Origin: Acinetobacter sp. ANC 4204
GTDB taxonomy: Bacteria; Pseudomonadota; Gammaproteobacteria; Pseudomonadales; Moraxellaceae
Direction: 5' to 3'
Assembly (NCBI RefSeq): GCF_002135205.1
Contig: NZ_NEFZ01000001.1
Location: 124,001-188,000, forward strand
Length of the DNA: 64,000 bases
Below the pieces are notes generated by a model. That model saw only the letters and a list, made by a program, of their open reading frames with translations, had not been told where the DNA came from and made no database searches. The position numbers were made by a program, and so were the translations under genes. Position 1 is the stretch's first letter. The number at the start of each line of letters is the position of its first letter. Of this stretch, positions 13,858 to 22,480 are shown one piece after another.

Positions 13858-15643
13858 TTTTGTCGACAGTGCTAAAGCGTTTAAAACACAGTTTAAATTA
13901 AATTTTTCTGAAAAAATCATCATCGACTTTTTTGCAGGCGGTGGTGGTGCCAGTACTGGATTAGAAATGGGTTTAAGCCGTCCGGTATACGCTGCTGTAA
14001 ACCACAACCCTAAAGCTATATCTATGCATGAAGCAAACCACCCTCATACAAAACATTATGTACAGGATGTATTTGCAGTTGATCCAGTAGAAATTTGCGA
14101 TGGTTATCAAGTTGGATGGTTTCATGCCAGCCCAGATTGTACTCATCACTCTCAAGCTGCAGGTGGGCAACCGCGAAAAAAAGAAATCCGTGATTTAGGC
14201 TGGGTTATTCCTAAATTTGCAGGAAAGGTAAAACCAGACGTTATTACAATGGAAAACGTTAAGCAGATGCTTAAATGGGGGCCGTTGATTGCTAAACGCG
14301 ATAAAACAACTGGCCGTGTAATAACTTTAGATAAAATTATTGTTGATGGAAAAAAACAGTATCGAGTTGCAGAACCTGGTGAATATGTTCCACGTGACAA
14401 CCAATTTTTAGTTCCTGATCCAGAAAGAATTGGTCAAACATGGAAACAATTTGTTCGTCATCTTGAGCGATTGGGTTATGCGGTTGAGTGGAAAAAGCTT
14501 GTTGCCGCTGATTTTGGCGCACCAACAACTAGAGAACGTTTATTTTTGGTTGCTCGTTGTGATGGAAAGCCAATTGTATGGCCTGAACCAAGTCACATTA
14601 AGGTGCCTAAACGTGGTCAAAAAAAATGGCGTTCCGCAGCCGAATGTATTGATTTTACTGATCTAGGTAAATCCATTTTTGATCGCCCGAAGCCGCACGC
14701 AGATGCAACGCTAAAGCGGATAGCGCGTGGATTAAAAAAGTTTGTGATTGATGCTGATAACCCATATGTTATCAAATCTTCACTACCTTTCATTAGTCGA
14801 GATTTTGGTACTTCAACTGGTCATAAGATTGATGAACCACTTGCAACCATTACTTCTTCTTTTGGAGGACATAGTGCAGTTGTGAATCCAATCATTGCCC
14901 CATTTTTAACTGAATTTGCAAACGCATCACAACAGCGCAACTGGTCTGCTGATAAGCCTTTAAGCACGATATGTGCACAAGTGAAAGGTGGGCATCATGC
15001 TTTTGTATCTCCTTTGCTAATTCACGCAGGTCATGGTGAAGGTACTCCTGAAAATCCACGTTGGTCAAAAGGATGTGATGATATTCATAATCCACTTGCC
15101 ACGATTACAACCTCAGGCGGGCGTAATTTAGTATCGGCTGTGTTTACGCAAGCATTTTATGGTGACAAACGAGAATCAGATCATCGTGCGGATAATCTTG
15201 AAAACCCGCTGCGTACAATTACAACTGAAAATAGACATAGCTTCATAAGCGCAACGCTGAGCAAAGAAAACCTAAATGGTGCGCTGCGAGTGGCTGCATT
15301 TCTCATTAATTACTATGGCAATGGTGACGCTCGAGATATACAACAACCACTAGACACCATAACCACCAAAGACCGTTTAGCATTGGTCACGGTTTGGATT
15401 AAAGGTGAACCATGGGTAATCGTTGATATTCGTATGCGTATGCTGAACCCAAGGGAGTTGTATAAAGCTCAAGGCTTTCCTGATTCTTATGTTATTCAAC
15501 ATGGTCATGACAAAGTACCGCTTTCAAAAAAAGACCAGGTGCATATGGTTGGAAATTCAGTTTCACCTTTGCCAATGGCGGCAATAGCTCAGACTAATAA
15601 TCCATTTATAGATGATGTTAGTTTGAAGGAGAGAGCCGCATGA
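13850..15643 (+). CDS. Phage DNA (cytosine-5) methyltransferase with five PLxTIT repeats
   Basis: The ATG at 13850 (GGAG before it) gives 597 residues. C5 motifs in order are: I, DFFAGGGGASTGLE (26-39); IV, SPDC with catalytic Cys97; VI, MENV (134-137); VIII, TTRERLFLVAR near 226-236; and X, GNSVSPLP near the C-terminus. Between VIII and X, where the target recognition domain lies, five copies of a P-L-x-T-I-T/C core start near residues 330, 370, 415, 453 and 500. The enzyme should methylate cytosine in phage DNA, likely against host restriction. No cognate endonuclease is adjacent, so it is an orphan methyltransferase. Confidence 0.92.
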   Translation: MNNFVDSAKAFKTQFKLNFSEKIIIDFFAGGGGASTGLEMGLSRPVYAAVNHNPKAISMHEANHPHTKHYVQDVFAVDPVEICDGYQVGWFHASPDCTHHSQAAGGQPRKKEIRDLGWVIPKFAGKVKPDVITMENVKQMLKWGPLIAKRDKTTGRVITLDKIIVDGKKQYRVAEPGEYVPRDNQFLVPDPERIGQTWKQFVRHLERLGYAVEWKKLVAADFGAPTTRERLFLVARCDGKPIVWPEPSHIKVPKRGQKKWRSAAECIDFTDLGKSIFDRPKPHADATLKRIARGLKKFVIDADNPYVIKSSLPFISRDFGTSTGHKIDEPLATITSSFGGHSAVVNPIIAPFLTEFANASQQRNWSADKPLSTICAQVKGGHHAFVSPLLIHAGHGEGTPENPRWSKGCDDIHNPLATITTSGGRNLVSAVFTQAFYGDKRESDHRADNLENPLRTITTENRHSFISATLSKENLNGALRVAAFLINYYGNGDARDIQQPLDTITTKDRLALVTVWIKGEPWVIVDIRMRMLNPRELYKAQGFPDSYVIQHGHDKVPLSKKDQVHMVGNSVSPLPMAAIAQTNNPFIDDVSLKERAA

Positions 15644-16122
15644 CAGCAAAAATTCTTGATCCCTGTTGCGGCTCTCGCATGATGCATTTCGATCGTACAA
15701 ATCCAAATGTCGTATTCGGAGATATTCGTACAGAAAAGCACATTTTATGTGATGGTCGCTCTCTTGATGTAACACCTGATATTGAAATGGACTTTCGTTC
15801 AATGCCATTCAAAGATGGGCAATTCAATTTAGTCGTATTTGATCCACCGCATTTGATTAAAGCAGGAAAAGAAAGCTGGCTTGCTTTGAAGTATGGAAAA
15901 CTTCAAGAAAATTGGCGGGAAGATATCCAAAAAGGATTTGAGGAATGTTTCCGCGTGTTGGCCAAAGGCGGTGTGCTGATTTTTAAGTGGAATGAAACAC
16001 AAATAAAAGTCAGTGAAATTCTATCTTTAACAGATCAAAAGCCTGTGTTCGGACATATCAGTGGGAAGCGTGCGAATACTCACTGGATCACTTTCATGAA
16101 AATGGAGCAGGCTCATGACTAA
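15640..16122 (+). CDS. Small SAM-dependent methyltransferase-like protein
   Basis: The 160-residue protein has DPCCGSRMM (7-15) as a SAM-binding motif and FDPPHL as the catalytic motif IV. FRVLAKGGVLIFKW and a terminal beta strand follow. The DPPH tetrad resembles the DPPY/NPPY of amino-methyltransferases, so an N6-adenine or N4-cytosine activity is plausible. At 160 residues there is little room for a separate target recognition domain. It overlaps the C5 enzyme by 4 bp, so the two modify DNA (or another substrate) as a unit, by inference. Confidence 0.82.
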   Translation: MTAKILDPCCGSRMMHFDRTNPNVVFGDIRTEKHILCDGRSLDVTPDIEMDFRSMPFKDGQFNLVVFDPPHLIKAGKESWLALKYGKLQENWREDIQKGFEECFRVLAKGGVLIFKWNETQIKVSEILSLTDQKPVFGHISGKRANTHWITFMKMEQAHD

Positions 16123-16324
16123 CCTCCAACACATCGCCCAAGAGCTTGTTGAAGAATTTGCACCACTTATCATAGGCCAGTCGGGCACAACCAAAACATT
16201 CACGGCGGAGCAAGCCTCTGCCCTTTATAACATCCTTGTTCAGTTCGGCTACAAGGATGAGCACACAGGCTTAGACACCAAATTGCCGTTTGAGTTAATT
16301 GATATTAAGAAGGAGGTGGTATGA
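16115..16324 (+). CDS. Small hypothetical phage protein
   Basis: This 69-residue acidic protein (MTNLQHIAQELVEEFAPLII, then TFTAEQASALYNILVQFGYK) is mostly helical. It overlaps the methyltransferase by 8 bp and the excisionase-like gene by 4 bp, so it is expressed as part of the rightward operon. No domain is recognised. GAGCAGG upstream may serve as ribosome site. Confidence 0.65.
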   Translation: MTNLQHIAQELVEEFAPLIIGQSGTTKTFTAEQASALYNILVQFGYKDEHTGLDTKLPFELIDIKKEVV

Positions 16325-16587
16325 AAATTAAGCTTGATCAAATGACACAAAAAGATAAAGACGAGCGTTTGCAGCGTTTTCTATCTGCAAGTGAACAGCA
16401 GCTTTTCCCTCAGGAAGATATTGCAATTTATCTAACATGCTCTACACACACGCTTCAGCGCTTACGCTGTACTGGTGGGGGTATTCCATATAGCAAAATA
16501 GGTAGAAGCGTGGTTTATAAGAAATCCGATGTATTAAGGTATCAGGAAAATCAAACCATCATGAACACAGCTCAACTCGCCTCCTAG
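16321..16587 (+). CDS. Excisionase-like helix-turn-helix protein
   Basis: The 88-residue protein has a MerR/AlpA-type winged helix: LFPQEDIAIYLTCSTHTLQRL (about 30-50) followed by GGGIPYSKIGRSVVYKKSDVLRY. This is the layout of phage excisionases and AlpA-type regulators. It ends 4 bp inside the converging integrase gene, the normal neighbour of xis. GGAGG lies just before the ATG. A directionality role in excision is likely; a purely regulatory role is possible. Confidence 0.85.
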   Translation: MKIKLDQMTQKDKDERLQRFLSASEQQLFPQEDIAIYLTCSTHTLQRLRCTGGGIPYSKIGRSVVYKKSDVLRYQENQTIMNTAQLAS

Positions 16588-17789
16588 TCGAAGCAGTTGA
16601 GCCTCCCTTGATAAACGGCTTCAATATCATTCATTGCAAGCCGTAATTTTTTTATAGAAACCTGAACATAACCGCCGGTAACATCGTTCCTCGCCCCTGA
16701 TCTATGATTGAGAAGTCTTTTAATTGTATAAGGACCATAATCTAAGTTATTGCAGATTGTTGCAAATGTTCTTCTTAAATCATGCAGTGAAATTTCAATA
16801 CCAGTTTGCCCTGCTATTGTCCTTAACATTCCTTGTGCGCCTGATATATGTTTTGCGCTAGAAGTCATATTGGAACCCGGGAAAACGTATTCATTACATT
16901 TCAATTCATAACGCTGCTTAATAATCTCAAACAAATGATCACCCATGGGTAAAAGGTGGTCATCTCCATTTTTTGGATCTTTAAAAACAAATAAGCCTTT
17001 CTCCATGTCTACATTTTCCCATTTCAGGGTTTGTGCTTCATTCCGCCGACAACCGGTATACATGATGAATAGCACAAGGTCGCGTACCGCATTCTTTGAG
17101 GCATCATCATATAAAGAACGCTCTGTGAAATAGTTAAGGACAGCGTTGTAGTAAGTGTGAATATTACTCTCGTCTAAATGTCGAGTTCTAACCTTAGCCT
17201 TATTCCATCCTCGCTTAGCAGGGATTACATCGACTGGGTTATGTTTAAGAATCGGATTCTCATCACTCGAACAATGAACTTGAGCAAAGCGCCAAATTGA
17301 ACCAAACATCTTTAGTGTAAGGTTAGCTTGCGTAGGACTGTATTCAGTAAGCTTGATAAACCGATCAAACACTTCCTTTTTGGTGATTTCAAATATTGGT
17401 TTGGGCTTCCAATCTGATAGGAATGTATCTAGGCAATGGTTGTATGTATTGATGGATAGCTGTTTTAATTTTCTTTGTTTTAGGTATAGGCTGAAAGCTT
17501 GCTCTACTGTCATCTCACCTGAAAGTGCATCTTTCTTTTTCTCATAAACACCATTGGATATATCAGACAAAATACTTTGAGCTTTCTTTCGAGCTTCAAC
17601 TGGTGTTATTTCATTTGTCTTGCCAATAGTCACACGGAACAATTTTCCTTCGTGACGGCGCTCGACGATATAAGACTTACTTTTGACTGTTGCCCGAACA
17701 GCAAAACCAATCAGATCAGAGTCGCGGTAGATCACTTGCCCTTTTTCAGTCAATGCAATAGCATCAACATTAGATTTGTTGAGTTTCAT
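16584..17789 (-). CDS. Prophage tyrosine integrase
   Basis: A 401-residue integrase of the DUF4102/P4-like type. The N-terminal arm-binding domain runs from about 1-90 (GFAVRATVKSKSYIVERRHE), and a core-binding domain follows (about 110-200). The catalytic domain has Arg in YTGCRRNEAQTLKW, HDLRRTFA (His-x-x-Arg), a later LLNHRSG and Tyr in TGGYVQVS. All catalytic residues are visible, so the enzyme looks intact. It marks the right end of the prophage. Three TCTACA-type sites lie 57-92 bp upstream of its start. It converges on the excisionase-like gene. Confidence 0.95.
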   Translation of the reverse strand: MKLNKSNVDAIALTEKGQVIYRDSDLIGFAVRATVKSKSYIVERRHEGKLFRVTIGKTNEITPVEARKKAQSILSDISNGVYEKKKDALSGEMTVEQAFSLYLKQRKLKQLSINTYNHCLDTFLSDWKPKPIFEITKKEVFDRFIKLTEYSPTQANLTLKMFGSIWRFAQVHCSSDENPILKHNPVDVIPAKRGWNKAKVRTRHLDESNIHTYYNAVLNYFTERSLYDDASKNAVRDLVLFIMYTGCRRNEAQTLKWENVDMEKGLFVFKDPKNGDDHLLPMGDHLFEIIKQRYELKCNEYVFPGSNMTSSAKHISGAQGMLRTIAGQTGIEISLHDLRRTFATICNNLDYGPYTIKRLLNHRSGARNDVTGGYVQVSIKKLRLAMNDIEAVYQGRLNCFD

Positions 17790-17845
17790 TTCAGACTTAA
17801 ATACAAATTCGACACTTGCATTTTAAGTCCGAAATTACTCAACAG

Positions 17846-17881
17846 TCTACATATAATCTACACAAGACAACCCAATGTAGA
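17846..17881. repeat. Candidate integrase arm-type sites near attR
   Basis: TCTACA occurs at 17846-17851 and 17857-17862, 11 bp apart (one helical turn). The inverted form TGTAGA is at 17876-17881. All lie between the integrase start and the tamB end, where the attachment region must be. The core crossover cannot be fixed without the left phage end. Confidence 0.5.
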
Positions 17882-17941
17882 TTAAAAACAGAAATAAATA
17901 ATAATAAACAATATCTTATATAAATATTAAGATTTCACTTA

Positions 17942-20900
17942 TTAAAACTTCCAGTTATAGAACAAGTCTATTGCACGCTCTACTGATTGACTCGCCTCTA
18001 AGTACATTCGCTTATTCATTTGATAGCGTAAAGTCAATTTATTCACAGGAGTAAACACCCCCACACCATAACGAATATACAAATCAGGAGTGATATAACC
18101 CGTCAGACTCACTTGAGTATCATCGCCAGTCCCTTGCGCATCTAAAGCCAAACCACTTAATCCAAAAGTACGCCCAAGCTGATTGGTAAATGCGCGTGTT
18201 CCTCCCAAACCTAAACTAATTCCTGCTGCAGCAATAGTATTATTAACATCCGATTTGAAGCCTTCAGTTTGGCTTAAGCTACTAGAACCTTCATTAATTC
18301 GTCCAGTAAGTAATGCATTTAAAGCTTCTTGCTCAGACAAACCAGCATCGTTATACACTTGAATATTCGGGGAAGTTGCCGTACCTGTTACGCGCACTCC
18401 AACCGTACTGCCCTGTACGGCTTTGTTTGCATCAATATCTAAAGTTGGGTTACTTAGAGCGCCATTGAAACGCGCAATTGCACGGTTTAAATCTAAACTT
18501 TGACCATAGGCTTCAATTTTAACCCGTTGACTAACCCCAATTGCGCCATTGGCACGCATAGCAGTTTCTGCACCACGCTGTGACAAATACAAACGTCCTA
18601 ATAATGGAATGCGACTGTTAAAGCCTTGGAAAATGACCTGATTACCTAAGCCAACCATGACATCAGCACGGATGTCCCAAGGCTTCGAGCTGTTTAAGAT
18701 TGCTAACTGATTTTGCCCCTCTTTAACTATACGAACATCAGAAGATACATTCACCACAGGTACAGATGCCTCTGGCATTGAAATTAAAGCGCGGGGAACT
18801 TGAATTTCACCATTTAAAGTGAGTTTCTTACTTAATGGTAAAACATCAAGTGTAATTTTAGGTGTTACCAATGCCGTAATTAAAGGCGCTTGACGAATAA
18901 GTAAATTCTCACCATTCAGCTGTAACTGAATACGCGGATCATTCTTCCAGTCCACAGTTCCTGTTAATTTGCCAACCCCACGCCCACTATTAAACGCACC
19001 GTTGATTGTTGCTTGGTCTTGACGAATTGCTGAATAAAGCTGGATATTGGTCAAGTTCACTGGTAGTGAAATCATGCTAATTGACCCATCTTTTAAACGG
19101 ACATCCCCCGTCAGTAATGGAGCTTTCAAAGTACCATTGATTTTACCTGCATAAGAAAGTGTCCCCCCCATAGAACGCACATCGGCTATGAATGGCTTAA
19201 AAACTTTGAGCTGTACTTGATCAAATGCGATTTCACCACGCATAGGCATGTTGTCACGGTATGGATCAATAACCACATTGGCATATCCCACGCCAATTTC
19301 AGGTGTTTTGACATCCAATCGGATTTGTAGACCTTCTGCCACACTTTTTGCAACCAAAGCCACTTGTTCATATTTTAGCGTTGAACCTAAGTCTTGTGGA
19401 TCATCTGCAGCTAAGCCAATCACCCCATCACGAGTGACTAAACGAGCATCAATTTTCGGTTTAGCTCCTTGTGCCCAAACCGCTTTTGCATGCCCATTTA
19501 ACTTACCTGTAATCGCTAGACCTTCTGGCATAAATGCAGCAAAATCATTTAAGTCTAAATTTTGTGTTAAAAATGAAACATTACCACGCGTTTTGCTCAC
19601 TCGAATTGGCTGATCAAAACAAAGTTGGCTTTGCTGACTCATCCAACAATGCGCACCGATCAGCAAATCTGTATTAGAGCGACTATAAACGACTGAGGCA
19701 TTTTGACGCTGAACCAAACGCGCGCGCACAGAGTCAAAATCACCCTTTTGAATTTGCCCTAACCAATCATTTTGACTATTAAAGCCACCAGCAAGTTGCA
19801 CATAAAATTTAGACTTTTCATTTTTCGCAGTAACTTTTAATAAATGTGCTTTACGTGTTCCTGCAAGTGAAATTTCACCTTGTTGAATTTCACGATTACC
19901 ACTACGCAAACTTTCCATTTTTGCCGTCATAAGTGACGGTGTCGTTTCTGATGTCGGCAACTGTCCAATAATACGCAATTTACGCATATCAATTAGATCT
20001 TTAAAGCCAAAATTATCCACCGCTAAGTTTGCTGTTGCTCTTAATCGGGGTTGGGACTGAACATTTAAATATCCGTATGCGCGACCACGCAAGCCTGCAT
20101 AAATTTCATACAGCGCAGGTGCATTAATATTCAGTCTTAAATTTTGCGCATTACCAGTCGCTTGAATTTGGTTTTTAGCATAAGCCAACAGCAGGTTATT
20201 CGCTTCAAACTGCTGAGGTAAAAAGCCTTTTTGATTAGAATTTAAAACCAAAGCCAAGTTACCTGTACCACGTACAGGTTTGTTATTCAGCATACCCGCT
20301 AGATTTAAACTTTCGATGTTAATTCGTTTTAAAGCATCCGACCATGTACCTTTCGTCTTCACGACACCTGACAACTCACCTTGGACACTCGATGCAAAAT
20401 ACTGTGGTTTGAAACGAATGAATGCTGCATTTACATCCCAAGTGATGCCGTGAATAAAGTGCACCAAACCACTGGCATTAATTTGACCTGCAACTCCGTT
20501 ATGCTTCAGTTCAGTTATTTTAATAAACTCAGGTGTTCCTGATAATCTTAGGTTTAATGTACCTTGACTGGCCTCAAGTTGACTGGCTTTTAAAGCCCCG
20601 TCATAGTTCACAGCATAACCTTTAAAGCCACCACCTGCTTTTTCATCATTAAATAATAATGCGGCGGTTGACTGACCAGTTAAGTGAACCGTTTCATTGT
20701 TGCTAACCATTTTTCCAGTCAGATCAATACCTTGTAATTGAATAATCTGTTGATTTGGTTTGGCATACCCGCTAGCCTGAAGTTTGCCATTCAATAGATT
20801 AATCGGTGCTGCTTCTGTAACAGTTTGCGGATTAAAGTCTTTTGCATTTAAAACGGCTTTCCATTTTAATTGACGTTTATCATTTGGAAGCTCAACAAAT

Positions 20901-22456
20901 GCATTACCCGTTAAACTCCCTTGGCCTGCAACATAGCTAAAACTTGGAACATTTAAGTTATTATTTTTAAGATTTAACTGTGCAAGGTAATGACCCGCAG
21001 GTAAGGTCGCTTTTTCGTGTTTACTCACAACAGTCGCAACATGAATATCTTGCTGACCTTCAACTAAAGCCAGTTTTACATCACCTGAAGCGCTACTTAA
21101 CCAACCAACATAAGGTACAGCGCGATCAATATTTTTCCAAGAGACATCCATCAACATTGGCTGGACTTTATTATTTTTCTCTGGATTTTGGTCTAGCGCA
21201 AGATGCCATGATTCATAACGATCAAAGTCAAGATTTGCAGTTAAATGCAGGCCTTTTTCAAGTGTCCCCTTCGATGCAATTTTGGCATCTAAGCTGGGCG
21301 GTAAAAAATCAGAAATAACTTGAGGCAATACATCATCTTTAGGATTTAGTTTATCCAAACGACCTTGTAAATTCCAAGTAACATGGTCTTTCCAGCTCAC
21401 CACACCACCGACATTAACAGAACCTTTCATCAACTGCGCATTTAGGTTATCAATGTCAAGTTGATGAACCAAATCGGTATGCATCAAAGCAGTGTATTGG
21501 CCTTTAGGAATGTCTTTACCACTCAAATCTGTGTTTAAGTCGATATCCAACCGTTGAATATCACCTGCAAATTTAGCAACACCTTTTTCAGCATACAATT
21601 TGTAATCGCTGAGCAGTGGCACATGGTAATGATTAAATTTGAGCTGTCCTTGCATCGGCACATGTTTACGTACGGGATGTATAATCGCCCAACCTGTTAG
21701 TAAGTCAGGCGTTCGCGTCGCAACACCCGCTTGAATGGTATCTAAGCTACCTTTGGCATGAACGGCAATATCATGTACGTTTAAACTGTTATTTAAGGAA
21801 GGGATGTTTGCAATTGCTGTCGCTTCAAGCGGATATTTTCCTGAAAATTTCATTTTTCCAGTTGCATTACGTACAGCCAAATAACCCATATTCATACTTG
21901 ACTTTTCAAACTCAAGCTCTGTACCCGACCATAAGGCATCATTTAAATGTACATCATAAAAATCAACGTGCGCACCTGTCGCAGTTTTAATATTTAAATG
22001 ATCAACATCAGCTGTATCTAAGCGCAGTACAAAAGGAAGTTTAATTTCATTAAACTTAAATGGTTCATCGCTTGGCTCACCTTTGGTGATAATTCTAAGG
22101 TTACGAACATCAGCTTTGCGTAAATGAATTTCTTTATCTAATATAGCACGCCACCCTAAACTGACATCGGCGCGATCAATTTTGACATCAACAGGCTTTA
22201 ATGTGACCACTACATTTTTAAGAATAATACCTTTCCATAGATTACCGCTTTCATATTCATAGTTAATAATCTTTTGGCGTTCTAATACTTGGTCGAGTAA
22301 AAACTTACTGCCTCTATCTGTAGAAAACATGACTGCAAGTGATATCACCAACAAGATGAGTGTCAACATCAGCGTCAAAATGACACTTCTAAAAATGCGC
22401 CGCTGTTGTTTTAACGGCGTAGGTGTTGGTTCTTGCTGCTGCTCTACTTCAGCCAT
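17942..22456 (-). CDS. tamB: TamB-like inner-membrane transport/assembly protein
   Basis: A 1504-residue protein with one N-terminal membrane helix (about residues 22-45, SVILTLMLTLILLVISLAVM). The rest is a very long repetitive beta region, and the C-terminal DUF490 domain ends LYYN-like (IDLFYNWKF). TamB spans the periplasm as an AsmA-like lipid-carrying groove and works with TamA. It starts 24 nt after the tamA stop, with GGGAAG before the ATG, so the two are one operon. The gene is intact: the prophage lies 152 bp past its stop codon. It is longer than E. coli TamB (about 1260 residues). Confidence 0.95.
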   Translation of the reverse strand: MAEVEQQQEPTPTPLKQQRRIFRSVILTLMLTLILLVISLAVMFSTDRGSKFLLDQVLERQKIINYEYESGNLWKGIILKNVVVTLKPVDVKIDRADVSLGWRAILDKEIHLRKADVRNLRIITKGEPSDEPFKFNEIKLPFVLRLDTADVDHLNIKTATGAHVDFYDVHLNDALWSGTELEFEKSSMNMGYLAVRNATGKMKFSGKYPLEATAIANIPSLNNSLNVHDIAVHAKGSLDTIQAGVATRTPDLLTGWAIIHPVRKHVPMQGQLKFNHYHVPLLSDYKLYAEKGVAKFAGDIQRLDIDLNTDLSGKDIPKGQYTALMHTDLVHQLDIDNLNAQLMKGSVNVGGVVSWKDHVTWNLQGRLDKLNPKDDVLPQVISDFLPPSLDAKIASKGTLEKGLHLTANLDFDRYESWHLALDQNPEKNNKVQPMLMDVSWKNIDRAVPYVGWLSSASGDVKLALVEGQQDIHVATVVSKHEKATLPAGHYLAQLNLKNNNLNVPSFSYVAGQGSLTGNAFVELPNDKRQLKWKAVLNAKDFNPQTVTEAAPINLLNGKLQASGYAKPNQQIIQLQGIDLTGKMVSNNETVHLTGQSTAALLFNDEKAGGGFKGYAVNYDGALKASQLEASQGTLNLRLSGTPEFIKITELKHNGVAGQINASGLVHFIHGITWDVNAAFIRFKPQYFASSVQGELSGVVKTKGTWSDALKRINIESLNLAGMLNNKPVRGTGNLALVLNSNQKGFLPQQFEANNLLLAYAKNQIQATGNAQNLRLNINAPALYEIYAGLRGRAYGYLNVQSQPRLRATANLAVDNFGFKDLIDMRKLRIIGQLPTSETTPSLMTAKMESLRSGNREIQQGEISLAGTRKAHLLKVTAKNEKSKFYVQLAGGFNSQNDWLGQIQKGDFDSVRARLVQRQNASVVYSRSNTDLLIGAHCWMSQQSQLCFDQPIRVSKTRGNVSFLTQNLDLNDFAAFMPEGLAITGKLNGHAKAVWAQGAKPKIDARLVTRDGVIGLAADDPQDLGSTLKYEQVALVAKSVAEGLQIRLDVKTPEIGVGYANVVIDPYRDNMPMRGEIAFDQVQLKVFKPFIADVRSMGGTLSYAGKINGTLKAPLLTGDVRLKDGSISMISLPVNLTNIQLYSAIRQDQATINGAFNSGRGVGKLTGTVDWKNDPRIQLQLNGENLLIRQAPLITALVTPKITLDVLPLSKKLTLNGEIQVPRALISMPEASVPVVNVSSDVRIVKEGQNQLAILNSSKPWDIRADVMVGLGNQVIFQGFNSRIPLLGRLYLSQRGAETAMRANGAIGVSQRVKIEAYGQSLDLNRAIARFNGALSNPTLDIDANKAVQGSTVGVRVTGTATSPNIQVYNDAGLSEQEALNALLTGRINEGSSSLSQTEGFKSDVNNTIAAAGISLGLGGTRAFTNQLGRTFGLSGLALDAQGTGDDTQVSLTGYITPDLYIRYGVGVFTPVNKLTLRYQMNKRMYLEASQSVERAIDLFYNWKF

Positions 22457-22480
22457 AATCTTCCCAAAAAATGCTAAATT

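Noticed and set aside
14837..15400. Repeated PLxTIT units as a sign of a fused second gene
   Set aside because: Motif X with GNSVSPLP follows the repeats, so they lie inside one C5 enzyme.
19248..19613. Long antisense ORF inside tamB
   Set aside because: Repetitive codon pattern of tamB leaves the opposite frame open; no ribosome site or protein-like sequence.
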